Of a stretch of 35,824 bases of DNA, positions 18,375 through 27,792 are shown in pieces (within the stretch, counting starts at the first letter, position 1; each line of letters begins with the position of its first letter). Below the pieces are notes generated by a model. The model saw nothing but the letters and a program-made list of their open reading frames with translations. It was not told the origin of the DNA and did no database searches. Origin of the DNA: Asparagopsis taxiformis (Eukaryota; Rhodophyta; Florideophyceae; Bonnemaisoniales; Bonnemaisoniaceae); the NCBI GenBank assembly GCA_030407315.1, contig JALQPE010001712.1, positions 1 to 35,824 of the forward strand, written 5' to 3'. Made by a program: the position numbers and the translations under genes.

Positions 18375-18895
18375 GTGTGCGGCAGTTGGGATTGGGCGCG
18401 ACTGGACGGCGAATGTGGTCGAAGAATGGGCGCGGCGACTATGGTCATGCTAAGTGGACCAACGCGGTGCGAGTCGAACCAGTTGATATATGAGGGATGT
18501 CAAGGCAAGGGGGCATTTAGACGGGCGAAAGGGTGCGTGTGACGCGAGTGGAAGGCGGTGAGGGAATGCATGCATGAATTGAGCGTGTGGGCGGACGAGG
18601 ATTTGAGAAAACCTAATATGACAGTACATTGCGTGTGTGGTAGGCGCGTTGAAGTGTTACGGCGCATAAATCATCGGCGCCGATGGCTACGTCACAAACG
18701 GTGTAATCACCGCTGTAATCGGCGCCAACAGCATGTTATGGCTGCAGACGCGACAGAATGTCGACTTCATCCTTAGAATGAAGTACGCTAATTAGCCATT
18801 CTGCCCAGCACCAGGTACGAAACTTGGGACTGGGCACGTCATTAGAGCTCTAGGGTAGGTAACAGAATATAAACTTATGTGGGAGGACGGGTTTT
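18375..18895. other. No supported gene; short coding-like piece
   Basis: Outside the transposon. A 14-bp palindrome CATCGGCGCCGATG lies near 18673. An open frame over roughly 18670-18795 reads IIGADGYVTNGVITAVIGAN and is mildly protein-like. It is too short to identify. Confidence 0.3.
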
Positions 18896-19100
18896 CAGGA
18901 CAAGCTGTCGGAACTGTAATTACTGTGTTTTCTTACAGCAAAGTCATCGTTAAGGCGGATTTGCTTTCTCAGGACAAGCTGTCAGAACTGTAAGTACTCT
19001 GTTTTCTTACAGCAAAGTCATCGTTAAGGCGGATTTGCTTTCTCAGGACAAGCTGTCGGAACTGCTATTCAGTTTTCTTACAGCAAAGGCAGTTTACCCC
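18896..19100. repeat. 74-bp tandem repeats with half-palindromes
   Basis: Units start with CAGGACAAGCTGTC at 18896, 18970 and 19044, exactly 74 bp apart. Each of the first two contains TTACAGCAAAGTCATCGTT, one arm of the palindrome that dominates the next 3.5 kb, followed by diverged sequence instead of the second arm. The third unit is truncated before the arm is complete and leads into the palindrome cluster. Confidence 0.85.
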
Positions 19101-19280
19101 GGTTGCTTACAGCAAAGTCATCGTAACGATGACTTTGCTGTAAGAAAACAAAACATTACAGCAAAGTCATCGTTAAGATGACTTTGCTGTAAGAAAACAA
19201 AACATTACAGCAAAGTCATCGTTACGATGACTTTGCTGTAAGAAACCATGGTAAACCAACTTCTCTGTAAGCATATGAGA
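19075..19280. repeat. Fold-back cluster A: three tandem palindromes
   Basis: Palindromes lie at 19106-19144, 19156-19192 and 19205-19241. The arm is CTTACAGCAAAGTCATCGT, followed by one A or T and then the reverse complement. The second copy has one centre mismatch. They are separated by AAAACAAAACA-type spacers. The cluster is bordered by an inverted pair (GGCAGTTTACCCCGGTTGCTTACAG on the left in outline, GTAAACCAACTTCTCTGTAAG on the right in outline), as in clusters B and C. Confidence 0.85.
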
Positions 19281-19319
19281 GGGACTGATGTTTCTCACTC
19301 GGGAAGAAGGAGACGATTT

Positions 19320-20040
19320 CGGACCTCGCGAAAAAGGCTGCAAAGTGGTCTGAAACGGTTGGGGTGGTTCTAGGGAGCACTAAAACTTGTTTTAATTGCA
19401 CTCAAGCTTTCTCGCTTGCGTGGAAGGGTTGGTATAATTCATCGATTTTTGGTCATCAGATTCTCACAACTGGAGATGTGATGGTCAAAATGGAACTTTG
19501 TCCGAATGATGTGCAAGTGGTCTGTAAGGGTTGGAGTGGGTCTAGGGAGTACGGAAAAGTGTTCTATGAGTTCGTAAAGCTGCTGGCTTGCGCATTAGGG
19601 CTGACAGAATGCATCGAGTTTTGGTCACCAGATTCCCACAACTGAAGATGTGATGGCCAAAATTGAACTTTGTCGGAACGAAGTGCAAGTGGTCTGTAAG
19701 GGTTGGAGTGGGTCTGGGGAGTACTGTAATGGGTTTTATTTGCCCTGAAAGCTGGTGGCTTGCGAGGTACAGCTTCCGGAGTTCACTAATTTTTGGTCAC
19801 CAGATTCTCACAACTGGAGATGTGATGGCCAAAATTGAACTTTGTCGGAACGAAGTGTAAGTGATCCGTAAGGGCTGGAGTGGCTCTAGGGAGTACGGAA
19901 AAGTGTTTTATGTGTCCGTAAAGCTGTTGAATTGCGTGGTAGGGATTCCAGAATGCATCGACTTTTGGTCACCAGACTCCCACAACTGGAGATGTGATAG
20001 CCAAAATTGAACTTTGCAAGAACGAAGTGCAAGTGTTCTG
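19320..20040. repeat. 172-bp tandem repeat, about four copies
   Basis: The landmark CACAACTGGAGATGTGAT and its variants, with preceding AGA(T/C)TC(T/C), recur at 19458, 19630, 19802 and 19974, each exactly 172 bp apart. GGTCTG(A/T)AA likewise starts at 19347 and 19519. Copies differ by scattered substitutions but hardly by indels. Open frames through the array differ between copies, so it is not a conserved coding repeat. The unit is near nucleosome-repeat size and could be a satellite seed. Confidence 0.85.
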
Positions 20041-20229
20041 GATGCCTTCAAGTGGCCTGGAAGCGTACTCTGGACAAGTTTTCGGACCTTGAAGAGGCTC
20101 AACTGCACAATGCTGATATTGAAATGAAACATTCATATAGTCCATTTTTAACTAGAACTGCTGGAATGGATTGCGTAGCCTATAGAGGAGCAATGTAGTT
20201 ATATAATAGAGCTAGAAGCATGCCTCAAC

Positions 20230-22013
20230 AACCTATCTCTCATGCCTCTAGTTCTCCTTCATCATTCCAGTCTTCCTTCCTGTGACGCACCGCGCCTCTG
20301 GTGTCACTTCACACGCCCCTCCTGTGCATTAAATACCTGTCTACCACTTCCGTATTCTACTCATACCACCACCTTCATTTTACCCCATGCCTACCATCCT
20401 ATCCTTTACCTTCTGTCCTTCAGTCCTAGGCTAACCTACTTCATAACCATCGATGTAAGGTGAATATCTAGATTCCTACCTACTTGAGAGTATAGTTTAT
20501 TATAACGGAAAACGGACGGTTTTGTATAGTCAATGTGCTACACAGCACCAGGAGTAGATTTTGCGCACCGATAATCTATGCTTGATATTGGAGAGACCGG
20601 CTTCTTGTAGCCTCGGAAAATGTGCAGGTAGTACCTTTCCAGAGGTCCTGGAGGTGTTCACACCAACTCTAGTCCATTTAACGAGTTTGAATTTCGACCG
20701 CCAGAATCTCTGTCGTGAGAAAATGGTGGTCGAAATTTACCGTGCTGCTCTCCCAATACTGAACTTTTTAGGTAGTTCAGCCCGGGTGAACAAGACACAG
20801 ATTGCTCTTCAAAGCCGCCCGAAGCCGTCGAAACCATCCTTCCACAATGTTCCCGACTTCAAAATTCCTATCTCACCCTTCCCAAAGTGAGAGAGGGACC
20901 AAGGTACCAGACGCTTACAGCTGAGGCAGTTTACCAGGGATGCTTACAGCAAAGTCATCGTTACGATGACTTTGCTGTAAGAAAAGAAAACATTACAGTG
21001 GGCGAAGGATTTTACCGGGTGAAAAAATCACCAAGAATTTTTTTACCGGGTAAAAAATCGTGGCTACTGTAATGAAACGTTTTCTTACAGCAAAGTCATC
21101 GTAACGATGACTTTGCTGTAAGAAAAGGAAACATTACAGTAGGCGAAGAATTTTTACCGGGTAAAAAATCACCAAGAATTTTTTTACCGGGTAAAAAAAC
21201 GTGCCTGCTGTAATGTTTTCTTTTCTTACAGCAAAGTCATCGTAACGATGACTTTGCTGTCAGCACCCGCGGTAAACTGCCTCAGCTGTAAGCGGTCTGG
21301 CTTCACCCTCTCTCTCATGTCTCTTGTCTTCCTTCATCCCAGCCTATCCCAACCTCCCTTCTATGTCGACTCCGGTGTCACTCCAGCCGACCCTTCAGTG
21401 AGTGCAATCCTTCTCTACCACCGCCATAATCTACTCATACTATCCCCTTCATGTTGCTGCATACCTACCCTCCCATCCTTCCTGATTTTCCTACAATCCT
21501 AGGCTAGCCTACTTACCAACTATGTTGGTATTGAAGGCAGCTAGATTCCTAGTAACTCAAATCTATAGTCTGCTAAAAAGGGCGATTTGGTGTGGTCACT
21601 GTGCCACACGGCACCAGGAATAGAATCTGGCCACGGATACTCTATGCTTGATCTCAGAGAGAACAGCTGCGCCAATGCTCCGAAAATGTGCTGTCAGTAC
21701 CTTTCCAGACGTCCTGGAGGTGCTCATGCCAGCTCTAGTTCATTTTAGGGAGGTTGAGTTTCGACAATCAGAATTTCACTCTTGAGGAAATTGTGTTTGA
21801 AATTTTGTGCACTCCTCCCGCCGTACCAGGCAGGGCACCCAGCCCAGACTGGGTTAGCACGACGCAGAGTGCTCCCCAACACCGCTAACAGCCGTCCAAA
21901 CCATCCCTCTGCCATGTTTTACGGCTTCACAATTCCTTGCTCACCCTTCCCAAGGTGAGGGAGGGACCAAGCTCCCAGCCGCTTACAGCTGAGGCAGTTT
22001 ACCAGGGATGCTT
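20230..22013. repeat. Diverged direct duplication, about 1.07-kb period
   Basis: 20230-20945 and 21300-22013 are two diverged copies. Both contain CTCATG(C/T)CTCT, GCACCAGGA(G/A)TAGA, TCTATGCTTGAT, GTACCTTTCCAGA and TCCTGGAGGTG in the same order and with similar spacing. Each copy runs into a palindrome cluster. The offset measured at GCTTACAGCTGAGGCAGTTT (20913 and 21981) is 1,068 bp. No frame stays open in both copies, so I infer a non-coding repeat unit. Confidence 0.8.
20905..21300. repeat. Fold-back cluster B: three palindromes and ACCGGGT hairpins
   Basis: Palindromes lie at 20943-20981, 21084-21122 and 21225-21263, 141 bp apart; the last has a changed final arm base. The spacers hold a second palindrome type, TTTTTACCGGGTAAAAA, near 21041, 21157 and 21178. 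The cluster is framed by an inverted pair: GCTTACAGCTGAGGCAGTTT on the left and, in reverse, GGTAAACTGCCTCAGCTG on the right. The whole unit can fold back on itself. Confidence 0.85.
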
Positions 22014-22560
22014 ACAGCAAAGTCATCGTTACGATGACTTTGCTGTAAGAAAATAAATCATTACAGCAGCCATGATTTTTTACCCGGTAAAAAAATTCTT
22101 GGCCACTGTAATTGAAACGCTTTCTTACAGCAAAGTCATCGTAACGATGACTTTGCTGTAAGAAAATAAATCATTACAGCAGCCACGATTTTTCACCCGG
22201 TAAAAATTCTTGCTGATTTTTTACCCGGTAAAATTTCTTTGGCCACTGCAATGGAAACGTTTCCTTACAGCAAAGTCATCGTTACGATGACTTTGCTGTA
22301 AGAAAATAAATCATTACAGCTGCCATGATTTTTTTACCCGGTGAAAAAATTCTTGGCCACTGTAATGGAAACGCTTTCTTACAGCAAAGTCATCGTAACG
22401 ATGACTTTGCTGTAAGAATCCCCGGTAAACGGCTTCCGCTGTAAGGGGCTGAGAGTTCCGTCCCCCTCCCACCTAGGGAAGGGTGAGCAAGGAATTGGGA
22501 AGTCAGGAACATGGCTCAGCAGAACGTTTGTACGGCTGTGAGTGGCTTCCAGGAGCATTC
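21866..22560. repeat. Fold-back cluster C with long inverted arms
   Basis: Four palindromes (22011-22049, 22124-22162, 22264-22302, 22378-22416) alternate with TTTTTTACCCGGTAAAAAA hairpins near 22075, 22192, 22216 and 22333. The flanks form a longer, diverged inverted repeat. Left 21866-22010 includes CAATTCCTTGCTCACCCTTC. It reappears reversed at 22420-22560 (GAAGGGTGAGCAAGGAATT). Spacers are inverted relative to those of cluster B. No flanking target duplication was identified. Confidence 0.85.
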
Positions 22561-22564
22561 TGTG

Positions 22565-22864
22565 TCATGTGTTATCTCAGCAACGTCTCTTATAGTCGAA
22601 CCTCACGGGTTGTCAAGGTCTAAAACTAGTCCCCCCTACGGTCTAGCTAGTTAAATCATGTAAAGTTGTAGACTAATACAAAAATGTAGCAATCAATAGG
22701 CTTAGTAGCACTAAACTATGACATGAAGGTCAGATGTATAGATGAAAATAGAAAGGTGGGCTAAGCGAATAATGTTGAGATGAGAAAGACAGAACTTCAT
22801 AGCAGGGAACAATAGCATAGGTTTTAATACTTCTCGTATGCTATCTATTGCTCCTGTCATACTT
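22565..22864. other. AT-rich spacer without supported gene
   Basis: Nothing recognised. It lies immediately downstream of the minus-strand pseudogene and could have been its 3' untranslated region. Confidence 0.3.
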
Positions 22865-24261
22865 TTAATATTCGACGGTGTGGATGTGGTCCGTGAGGAC
22901 GTCCTTCTCAGTCTTCAAGTAGATGTGGCCGCGCGTGGGCAGACCATAGACTAAATTCTGCTCCCACAGGAAGATCTCCTCACCTGAAGCCGACCCCGTA
23001 ATGGTAAAGGTCACCGCGATCAACTAAGACGGAATAGGGTGGCACATAAAAGTGGTTAACGGGAACCTTCCACATGTCGGCGTCCGTATGGACCAGGCAT
23101 ACATGACTATAAGGTGCAGCTACTATAAAGAACCCATCGGATCCGCTCGACATCATGAAATAGGATGGGGATTGGGTAGGTCCGACTCCTCAAAATTGGG
23201 ATACTCAGAAGTCCGTGTGCCCATCCTGGTCCGCAGCCCCATCTGTTTTAAGAAGCAGCCGTAATCCTGTCTTCGGGAAAAAGACAGGATCCTCACCCTC
23301 CATTCCCAACTTCAAGAAATCCGCACAAACACCAAGAGCAAGCTCTGCCACCAACTTGTTCCTGTACATATCCAAATTCCCCTCCTCCAGCTTGTCGCAC
23401 AATTCACACCGCGGCAGGGGGAGTCGCCCACGACCACCATCTATGCGGTCCTTCGCAGCACCCACGTTGTGGATGAAATGCCACGGCGAAGGATCAAAAC
23501 CGGGCTTGGCGAAATCTGGGGGCTCGTCCTGTGGTTTCCTGTCTTCATAATCAGAATCAGACTGCTGGGAGGGTTTCTGTGGCTTTTCAACCTCCTCAAC
23601 CAGCTGGAACTGTCGAGAAAAGTGACTGAAGAGGTCATGCGTCGCGCTACCAGCCGTGGACGACTGCAAGAGGCCTTCCACAACAACCACCCCCATGTTG
23701 TCCAGCAACGCCGCTTCACCGCAAAGTACTATTCCACCACCGAGTCCTCAGCACCTGGCGATGCAGCTGCCAGGAATGCTGCCGCCTTTATTTCCGCCCG
23801 CACCGTCTCTACCGTCGTAATTTCCATGTAGTACTTCATCGGGCTACCAGACGCAATTGCGCTGGGGAGAACGGCGGCCACATTCTCATCGACGATACTG
23901 TCGGGAATAGGATTTTCATGGGCGTCGTCGAACTGGAGAATCGGCTCCCGAGAACGTCCTCTGGAAGCCGACTTGGATTTCTTTGACGACGACTTTGATG
24001 AAGTCTCACTGAGCTTCCTCTTTTAAAAGTACCAAATTTGGTAGAGGGCTCGGGCGTCGCAGAAGCGGTTTCCCAGTTGCGCTTCCCAAGGATGGAGCTT
24101 TTACCCGCATCCTTGGGTGCGCTCTCCAGCTCGACGACCTGAACAGGGCTCGCACCACCCGCCGTCGCTGTTCCACCACGACCGGAACGACTCTCTTTCA
24201 GGCAGGTACTCCTTTTGGGCATCACTTTCCCAGAAGTTTCCACTCCGGACGATGCAGACAC
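22865..24261 (-). pseudogene. Broken 2-oxoglutarate/Fe(II) dioxygenase-like gene
   Basis: Fragments in different frames follow one another on the minus strand. First comes a Ser/Lys-rich, probably disordered region from about 24261. Then at 24020-23800 a frame reads FDDAHENPIPDSIVDENVAA and GSPMKYYMEITTVETV. At 23708-23205 a longer frame begins LLDNMGVVVVEGLLQSS and ends GAADQDGHTDF. The HTD is a candidate HxD iron motif. Further frames down to 22865 give GFFIVAAPYSHVCLVHTDAD, then VPPYSVLVDRGDLYHYGVGF with a candidate distal His, then LPTRGHIYL with a candidate 2-oxoglutarate-binding Arg. The order and hydrophobic pattern fit a double-stranded beta-helix oxygenase. At least three frame changes make it a pseudogene unless introns intervene. 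The family call is inference. Confidence 0.45.
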
Positions 24262-24612
24262 GACAGGGGTAGTGGCAGAAACAGAGGCAGCCTCGGAATA
24301 GCTGGAAGAATCTAATTGAGGTGGTACTACCTAAATTGGATTCTTCAAAGGCAAAGGAATGGAGGATGAAGGGATGGTCAGGGAAATGGAAGGGGAAGGG
24401 TTGGCGGAATCATGACCACATGTGACTGGGAGCGCAGCATGTGGGATGTGTGGGTCCACCACGTAAAATTGTTTCCGCATTTACATGTCGCGGTAGCCAG
24501 TTACGCGCAGGAGCATTTTCCTGGCGTCCTTTCAAAACATAGACTTCCGATTGGGAAAGATGTTCTCAAACTTGGAGCCATTGGGAGGGCCTTCCTTGGG
24601 ATGTAAGTCCGC

Positions 24613-25045
24613 TCAGAACCCCTTCTTGGGCACCATCAGCGCAAAAACTTCGACTACGCGTGAGTGAATGTCGAAGCTCTTGCTCGGGTCACCCACGCTG
24701 GGAATGGAGCCATCCAGCATCCTCAACACATCCGAAACGTTCCAATACTCGGCCACCTCCTTCACGTACCCGAAGATTTCCAACAAACCAGCAATCCATT
24801 CCTGCCCAATGGTACCAACCGAGTTCGGTTTCAGCCCGGCCCACCAACGGCTACAAGTGTAGTACGCCGTCATCTCGAGGTTGACACAATTTTGGACGTC
24901 CGGAGCACCCCTAAACGATCCGTTGAACAAAAATTTCACCGTACACCCAGCCAGATTCTCCGTCGAAGAGAACTGCACGAACTCTGGCCTGTTCGGAATA
25001 GTTTTCTGCAGCCAAATCCGTTTTCAAGAATTGCTCCATCGTTGC
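24613..25045 (-). pseudogene. Unidentified minus-strand coding fragment
   Basis: The main open frame runs from about 24999 to a stop at 24613 and contains CSRWWAGLKPNSVGTIGQEW and GLLEIFGYVKEVAEYWNVSD, with convincing protein composition. Before it, an ATG at about 25045 opens another frame (MEQFLKTDLAAENYSEQARV) that stops near 24918, suggesting one frameshift. It lies upstream of, and in the same direction as, the dioxygenase-like pseudogene and could be its N-terminus or a separate gene. I do not recognise the family. The 175-codon plus-strand frame over 24664-25191 looks like a shadow of this one. Confidence 0.4.
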
Positions 25046-25796
25046 AGACTTCTTCAACCACTAGCCAACGACCTCTGATATTCACTTTGCGAGGTTCAAC
25101 TTGCACTTCAGACGAACTATACTGGGCAATATTGATGCATGTCTCGCTTGCTGAAGGAGATTTACTCTTTTCCGCTACTTCTCCGCTATAGTGCAGAATT
25201 ATATTTCTCCGCCACTAAATTCAACCATTAAGAAACCTTTCCTGGCTTTCATTCGATCCAATGAACTGTTTCACCACAATGATTTGTCCTATGCTCATTA
25301 CTTTATGCACAATGATTGCTATTTCATCCGGGCTCGACCTACTCAATATCGTTTTGCTATCTTGTATCGCATTCCCTAAACACCATCCTGGCCAAGACGT
25401 ATCCACTTCCGTTTGTTACGCAGTGATGCTCTAAGCACTAATACTGAATCTGATTTTCTCATGCACGTAGTTCCTACTCGTATACTCTACCATATTCTCG
25501 GCCCTATTCACAAGGTGAAAACACGATGTCTCGTTGAATCGTACTCGGTGTGATATCTTAAATTAGGATACATTTTTATATTGCAATGCAGACTCACTGC
25601 TCGCTTGAAACATGAAAATTATAAAAATTCTTCGACACTGCTGTTTCCTAACCGCCACCATCCACGTGGCCCGCTTTGACTGCCTGCCAAGTGTACTCGG
25701 AGCATACAATGACGTTATCGATATATACCATCCACATCATCACTGGAAGCGCGGACTCCTCGTCCAGGAAAGTGCGCCATTTTTCTTACTCTTCAC
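25046..25796. other. No supported gene before element 2
   Basis: Only short, overlapping frames on both strands (for example plus 25612-25923, which runs into the transposon end). No repeat or RNA gene was recognised. Confidence 0.35.
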
Positions 25797-25800
25797 CTCC
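25797..25800. other. Target-site duplication, element 2 left (CTCC)
   Basis: CTCC directly precedes the first base of the left inverted repeat and matches 35814-35817. Confidence 0.75.
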
Positions 25801-27073
25801 AACACTACTTTGGCTAATTTCGGACTGGAATTTTTTAATCGGACTGGAATTTTTTTCTGTGCTGTTCCAAATATTTTTGAGTCAGTACAGAAGTTTCATT
25901 ACGTAGAACGCAACTGTATATAGCTAAACTGAATGGAGCTGTTATTCTAAATGTGTTGGACTAAATTAGCAATCTCTTTGATCCTGCTAGTTTACAATTT
26001 TCTCACTTACAAATTCTGAGAATTTTTTGGATAAATTTTATGGAACTGCAGGAAGTGACGTCATGGACGGCGCAACAGTAGTAAATTACGACAAGTTCTG
26101 GACTGAGGACTCTGTAGACAAGGTCCTGTCAATATGGCTTATTCGCTCCTCTCGCAGTCTATGATTACAATCCTGTCGATAGGAGAGCTGTACACCGCGG
26201 TTTGCTGCTGCGCGATGTAAAGGCCGAACGCAAAATCGCTCTGGCTATCTACATGCGCGCGTCAACAGCACGTTTTCATGCAGGATTACGGAAAGCTTTT
26301 CTGCTTTCTGGTAAGCCTGTTTGTGAAAAGTAATACTGCAGTCTGTGTCCAGACCATTGGCTGTACTACAAGCAGCAAAGCTCACTCGCATATTATTTTT
26401 GCCACGAACTCTGCGCTTCAAGTACCTCTAGGCTGAGTACATGAGATGGGGAAGATAGTCACGACTGCACAAACTATTGCACAATGGTGCTTACTTGCAG
26501 CTTGACTGGGAATGATTGCTACGCATCAGAGGGAAATTTGTATGGGTGAGTATACGAATGCTCACGGGATAGACAATTCAATCAATGCGCGCGCTCACAG
26601 CGCGACTGTGCGCTGAATTTCCAGCTTCGAACTACTGTGCGCAAGTATCCAAAGTGGAAATGTTACAAGTTTAGATTGTTAACCATCAGCTGACCATACG
26701 CTACATATCTCATGTCAACTTCTGGGATTGGATACCAGTCTGCAATGCAAGCATATGTGATCGTGTGTGAGCGATTCTAGAACCTGCCGAGACCCTTCCG
26801 CAGCTTGATGTAGGTCAGCTGAAGGACTAGCACAATTGAAGGAAAAAATCAGTGCAGCTCACAAATGTCACGCATACTTTGCACAGCAATGTGCATGCCA
26901 ATTCGTGATTCCGTGTTGTTCTCGCTTGTGCACCAATACTCCGACCAGCGTTTCAAGCTGGGCAAAAGTTTTTGACAGACAATGATCGGAAATATATGTC
27001 TTGTCAGCGGATACCGATGTTCTCATCGCAGCTTATGTCATTTTCATGCACGCTGCAACACGTACATTGCACG
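25801..27073. repeat. Left terminal inverted repeat of element 2 (1.27 kb)
   Basis: Matches the reverse complement of 34540-35813. Differences include CTTTGGCTA against CTTTTGCTA near the end, an extra T in the left arm near 26035 (AAATTTTA) and a missing 3-bp unit in the left arm near 26143. An open frame at 26118-26333 (with RRAVHRGLLLRDVKAERK) is mildly protein-like and the 3-bp difference keeps its frame, but I cannot identify it. Confidence 0.92.
25821..25856. repeat. Subterminal direct repeat, element 2 left
   Basis: CGGACTGGAATTTTTT occurs at 25821-25836 and again at 25840-25856 with one more T, 19 bp apart and 20 bp from the terminus. This suits a transposase-binding iteron, but that role is inferred. 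Confidence 0.6.
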
Positions 27074-27792
27074 TGCAAAATGAGAGGCCAGTGCGTAACA
27101 CCAACTAATTCTTGCAATGCTGTTCATGTGCACCAACGAGATCTACGTCTTGCATGCTCACGGCTGCGAAATTGTATGACAATATATCTTTTATGCAATT
27201 GCTACAAATGCAAGAGAGGTGGACAGGGCAGCGTGAATGGAGTCAAAATTTCTGCAGTGTGCATATTGAAGCAGTATGAAACTTGTACTGTGACTCAATC
27301 TCAAAGAATGCGGACAGTTTGCTCTTCGAAATTGCCATAGAAATATCACAGCGATGCTGGAGTTACGCGATGGAAACGGTCAACGTAGGTGCTAATATAA
27401 GACAAGATACAATCTATACTCATTGATAACGAATCATTCAATGCAATATTGTCCAATGTATTCGGCCTATGCTACTACTGCTGTAGGGATTAGTAATTTA
27501 AAAGGAAACATGTATGGATGGCATCTTTGAGAACTAAGAGTCACATTCTTCAAATACAATTCTATCTCACCCTGATCTTGATCATTCCAATGTATACCAA
27601 AACTCCCTCCACATTTTTCTACCTTCAAAGGGCTTCCCAAGCATGTACATAGTCTGCAGACTTCGTATGTATATAAAGATTTGTATGTTAAACAAGCCAT
27701 TTATGGGTTTCTCTGTTCAATAGACACATGTACATGTATTCCTAGAGCACAACACACCAAGAAAACCAAATAGCACTATCAGCATGTTTGTG
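27074..27792. other. Unique DNA between left TIR and transposase-like stop, element 2
   Basis: A Cys-rich plus-strand frame (first ATG near 26996) crosses the repeat edge and ends at 27340, and a 77-codon minus frame lies at 27467-27700. Neither has a recognised motif. It probably includes the 3' untranslated region of the minus-strand gene. Confidence 0.3.

Noticed and set aside
18670..18795. Frame reading IIGADGYVTNGVITAVIGAN, slightly like an exosome KH-domain strand
   Set aside because: About 40 residues with no further supporting motif; too short for a call.
19106..22416. Regularly spaced palindromic repeats resembling a CRISPR array
   Set aside because: The repeats are 37-39-bp full palindromes with repeated spacers of uneven length, and the setting is eukaryotic with no cas genes.
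24664..25191. 175-codon plus-strand open frame
   Set aside because: It overlaps a minus-strand frame with much more protein-like composition, and its own sequence has no recognisable motif.
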